In this document: piece by piece, positions 30,845 to 32,362 of the stretch
Layout of the letters: each line of letters opens with the position of its first letter
Position numbering within the stretch: position 1 is the stretch's first letter
DNA from: CAYVQB01 sp964453985
GTDB lineage: Bacteria; Babelota; Babeliae; Babelales; UASB340
Assembly (NCBI GenBank): GCA_964453985.1
Contig: CAYVQB010000010.1
Location: 1 to 32,362 of the forward strand
DNA length: 32,362 nt
Direction: 5' to 3'
The notes under the pieces: model-generated
Database searches by the model: none
What the model saw: the letters and a program-made list of their open reading frames with translations, nothing else
Told to the model about the DNA's origin: nothing
Position numbers and translations under genes: made by a program

Positions 30845-32308
30845 ATGGCACAAGAAGTTAAAAATATTTTAGATAAATATCCTGATTACCAAGTTTGCAT
30901 AGGCATGGAAATACATGTTCAATTAAAGACAAAATCAAAAATATTTTGTTCCTGTCCTAACCAATTTGGAGACAAACCTAATCAGAATATTTGTCCTATA
31001 TGTGCCGGCCACCCAGGCAGCTTACCCGTACTCAACAAAAAAGTTGTCGACTTTGCTTTAATGGTAGGCCTTGCAACAAACAGTAAAATAACAGAAGTCT
31101 CTAGGTTTGCAAGAAAACATTATGCCTATCCAGATCTTCCAAAAAACTTTCAGATAACTCAAGATAATTTACCAATATGTACAGAAGGTTATTTAGAAAT
31201 AAATTTACCAGATGGTGGCAGTAAAAAAATTAGACTAACCAGAATGCATATGGAAGAAGATGCTGGCAAAAACTTGCACGCAGCAGACAGAGAAAGTTTT
31301 GTAGACTTAAACAGAGCCGGAACACCGCTGCTTGAAATCGTCACCTATCCCGATATGTCTAGTGCTCAAGAAACAAAAACATATCTTATTCAATTAAAAA
31401 GATTAGTAGAATATCTTGGTATCAGTGATGCTAACATGGAAGAAGGTTCATTCCGTGGCGACGTTAATATCTCTGTAAAGAAAAAAGAAGCCACAAAACT
31501 TGGTACCAAAGTTGAATTAAAAAATATAAATTCATTTAAGTTTATAACTCAGGCTATAGATCATGAAACCGAACGCCAAATCGAACTTATAGAATCTGGG
31601 CAAAAAGTTAATCAAGAAACAAGATTATGGGATACTAAAAATCACAAAACTGTTTATATGCGATCTAAAGAAGAAGCAGAAGACTATAGATACTTGATTG
31701 AACCTGATTTGCCTTTAATAGTTGTTGACCAAGAATGGTTAGATAAAATCAAAAAAAATATTCCTGAATTAGCTCATGAAAAATTAATACGCTTTCAAAA
31801 AGATCATAATCTTTCAAGCTATGAAGCTGATATTCTTGTAACAGATGTTAAACTCTCAAACTTCTTTGAAGAAACTGTAAAAAATTGCAATAATCCTAAA
31901 CTTGTTTGCAACTGGATATTAAGAAACGTTCTTGGATACTTAAAAGAAAACAAGATAAGCCTAGAAGAATCTTTAATTAAAGCTAAGCTTTTGGCAGAAC
32001 TGGTCTCAGAACTAGATAAAGACACAATCAACAATAAAGTTGCTCAAGATATCTTTTTAGAAATGGCACAAACAGGTAAATCTCCTGTAGCAATTATTAA
32101 AGATAAAAATCTTGCACAAATCGGATCATCAGACGAACTTGAAAAAATTGTTTTACAAATTGTTCAGAACAACACCAATCAAGTAAAAGCTTATCTTTCA
32201 GGCAATGAACGTTTGTTTGGATTCTTTATTGGCCAGGCTATGAAATTAACACAAGGTAAAGCTAATCCTAAAATATTAAAGGATTTATTTCAAAAGCATT
32301 TGAAGTAG
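30845..32308 (+). CDS. gatB: Asp-tRNA(Asn)/Glu-tRNA(Gln) amidotransferase subunit B
   Basis: Part of the GatCAB complex that converts misacylated Glu-tRNA(Gln) and/or Asp-tRNA(Asn) to the correct Gln- and Asn-tRNAs; GatB holds the kinase site. IGMEIHVQLKTKSKIFCSC (19-37), ICPICAGHPGSLPVLN (49-64) and RKHYAYPDLPKNFQI are signature blocks, and the cysteine pairs form the zinc site. LNRAGTPLLEIVT and EEGSFRGDVNIS follow. The C-terminal YqeY-like tail domain binding tRNA runs to the end. At 487 residues it is full length (E. coli lacks it; Gram-positive forms about 476). GAGGACAAATT precedes the ATG. It lies 34 bases after rng and is probably cotranscribed. gatA and gatC are not within this window. 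Nothing is seen in the last 54 bases. Confidence 0.97.
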   Translation: MAQEVKNILDKYPDYQVCIGMEIHVQLKTKSKIFCSCPNQFGDKPNQNICPICAGHPGSLPVLNKKVVDFALMVGLATNSKITEVSRFARKHYAYPDLPKNFQITQDNLPICTEGYLEINLPDGGSKKIRLTRMHMEEDAGKNLHAADRESFVDLNRAGTPLLEIVTYPDMSSAQETKTYLIQLKRLVEYLGISDANMEEGSFRGDVNISVKKKEATKLGTKVELKNINSFKFITQAIDHETERQIELIESGQKVNQETRLWDTKNHKTVYMRSKEEAEDYRYLIEPDLPLIVVDQEWLDKIKKNIPELAHEKLIRFQKDHNLSSYEADILVTDVKLSNFFEETVKNCNNPKLVCNWILRNVLGYLKENKISLEESLIKAKLLAELVSELDKDTINNKVAQDIFLEMAQTGKSPVAIIKDKNLAQIGSSDELEKIVLQIVQNNTNQVKAYLSGNERLFGFFIGQAMKLTQGKANPKILKDLFQKHLK

Positions 32309-32362
32309 CTATCTCGTATACAAAGGTCGCTTAACTTTGCAATCTTTACAATATTTATACAA

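Overview
The window is AT-rich (strongly A/T-biased codons and spacers) and densely packed. It comes from a Gram-negative-type bacterium with peptidoglycan genes (glmU, mraY), an OmpA-family lipoprotein, a lipid A acyltransferase-like protein and an MnmG/GatB translation complement. It also carries many small secreted proteins of unknown function, secreted ankyrin and WD40-like repeat proteins, and a histone H1-like Lys/Ala-rich protein. This mix fits a host-associated lineage such as Candidatus Dependentiae (TM6/Babeliae). That placement is an inference from gene style and base composition, not from a marker comparison. A 100-N run at 18578-18677 shows the sequence is a draft scaffold.

Layout. 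1-439: the 5' part of an FKBP/SlyD-type prolyl isomerase and tRNA-Ser(CGA), both minus strand. 636-3325: glmU overlapping an SbcD/Mre11-like nuclease. 3322-5643: a secreted unknown protein (-), cysS (+) and thioredoxin (-), with convergent pairs overlapping by a few bases. 5677-9712: a large secreted unknown (-) divergent from a lipoprotein that fuses the MEMO and AMMECR1 domains (+). 9812-12869: four overlapping plus-strand genes (secreted unknown, HAD hydrolase, FAD/NAD oxidoreductase, secreted ankyrin protein). 12971-17264: mraY (-), divergent from mnmG and an overlapping APC permease. 17391-19751: a secreted coiled-coil/WD40-like repeat protein containing the assembly gap. 19861-21353: a polytopic membrane protein whose 3' end runs into rnpB, followed 17 nt later by a PASTA protein. 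21428-23156: H1-like protein and an alpha/beta hydrolase (-). 23186-25817: a DUF374 acyltransferase and priA. 25818-26150: a GC-richer, hairpin-filled spacer with no gene. 26151-28369: small secreted proteins, four of which look like one diverging paralogous family. 28445-29152: OmpA-like lipoprotein (-). 29293-32308: RNase G/E and gatB.

The housekeeping genes serve cell-wall precursor synthesis (GlmU, MraY), translation (CysS, GatB, MnmG, tRNA-Ser), RNA processing (RNase P RNA, RNase G/E) and replication restart or repair (PriA, SbcD-like). The accessory genes are mostly exported proteins. The best candidates for undescribed biology are the tandem secreted family at 26647-28369, the exported MEMO-AMMECR1 fusion, the secreted 726-residue protein and the two related hairpin-rich GC islands. 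No CRISPR array, prophage, transposase or restriction system was seen.
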